Source of the DNA: Candidatus Bathyarchaeota archaeon
Lineage (GTDB): Archaea; Thermoproteota; Bathyarchaeia; Bathyarchaeales; B26-1
Length of the DNA: 5,009 bases
Direction: 5' to 3'
Assembly (NCBI GenBank): GCA_003662645.1
Contig: QMYL01000096.1
Span: forward strand, 1-5,009
In this document: positions 4,817 through 5,009 of the stretch, in pieces
Layout of the letters: each line of letters begins with the position of its first letter
How positions within the stretch are numbered: position 1 is the first letter of the stretch
Notes under the pieces: model-generated
The model's input: the letters and a program-made list of their open reading frames with translations, nothing else
Database searches by the model: none
What the model was told of the DNA's origin: nothing
Position numbers and translations under genes: made by a program

Positions 4817-4900
4817 TTTTACATAAACCATAAAGGATGGATTACCGTTGAGGCTGAGTTTGAGCATCTGGGTAAGGTGAGGGTTGCCGGCAAAGACTAA
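4817..4900 (+). other. Coding-like fragment between stops, downstream of thi4
   Basis: Between TAG 4814-4816 and TAA 4898-4900, one frame reads INHKGWITVEAEFEHLGKV and then RVAGKD without ATG, GTG or TTG at its beginning. The amino-acid pattern (alternating hydrophobic and charged, beta-strand-like) looks like protein but lacks a start, so it may be a gene remnant or chance. I cannot assign it to a family. Confidence 0.15.
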
Positions 4901-5009
4901 CTAAGCGAAGGCCTCACACTGTTCGAGGCACATCTCTATAACCCACATAACCCTACGTACACTCTCAGGGGTGACGCCTAGAGGTGCACCATGCCTCAAG
5001 GTCTTATAC
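4901..5009 (-). CDS. C-terminal end of a gene entering from the right edge, possibly Gfo/Idh/MocA oxidoreductase
   Basis: A minus-strand frame is open from the right window edge to TAG 4901-4903 and shows 35 residues, including HGAPLGVTPESVRRVMWVIE. A 'G.P..VTPE..xxVMxVIE' block followed by a short helix is the usual C-terminal end of Gfo/Idh/MocA-family NAD(P)-dependent oxidoreductases, where it normally continues as ..SARTGK.V. Here the protein ends CLEQCEAFA instead, slightly shorter. The nucleotide-binding N-terminus is outside the window, so neither cofactor nor substrate can be judged. The gene runs convergently towards thi4, with about 106 bases between their ends. It is probably a real gene; the family assignment is tentative. 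Confidence 0.5.
   Translation of the reverse strand, partial: YKTLRHGAPLGVTPESVRRVMWVIEMCLEQCEAFA

Noticed and set aside
1..5009. CRISPR array, transposase, toxin-antitoxin pair or other defence system
   Set aside because: No regularly spaced repeats and no recognisable mobile-element or defence proteins on either strand.

Overview
The window most likely comes from a thermophilic archaeon of the TACK group (Thermoproteota/Korarchaeota-like). This is an inference from four things: TATA-box promoters with purine-rich BRE-like flanks instead of bacterial -35/-10 boxes; strong preference for AGG (Arg), ATA (Ile) and TTG/GTG start candidates; an XPD/Rad3-family helicase; and a histidine-type archaeal Thi4. 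Base composition is moderately GC-rich (about 50-62% in lines I counted by hand), except for an AT-richer island around 3001-3620 (about 37-42% in counted lines).

Layout. 1-1116 (+) is the C-terminal part of an XPD/Rad3-like superfamily 2 helicase that starts outside the window. On the opposite strand, a short coding-like frame (1100-1228) overlaps its end, followed upstream by a PIG-L/LmbE-family deacetylase (1264 to about 2130-2190, minus). Its promoter region holds a striking dyad that encloses a TATA-like core (2226-2261). A complete tRNA-Pro(CGG) lies at 2370-2444 on the minus strand, apparently with an encoded CCA.

Immediately upstream of the tRNA, and ending at its 5' end, are the remains of a 4Fe-4S epoxyqueuosine-reductase-like (COG1600-type) gene. 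It has one frameshift, one in-frame TAG and no C-terminal half (2445-2821, minus). Next is a GNAT acetyltransferase broken by a frameshift in its acetyl-CoA-binding loop (3016-3488, minus), within AT-richer DNA that looks acquired. The stretch 2445-3620 is therefore a decaying region.

From 3660 on, genes are on the plus strand: a 48-54 residue single-pass membrane protein with a clear TATA box, then thi4, the sulfide-using thiazole synthase of thiamine biosynthesis (3994-4794). A convergent partial gene at the right edge (4901-5009, minus) resembles the C-terminus of a Gfo/Idh/MocA-type oxidoreductase.

The genes do not form an obvious pathway or a defence system. I found no CRISPR array, transposase, integrase or attachment repeat. 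The most informative signals are the two broken genes, the tRNA promoter that appears to lie in former coding sequence, and the operator-like symmetric elements upstream of the deacetylase and of the small membrane protein.
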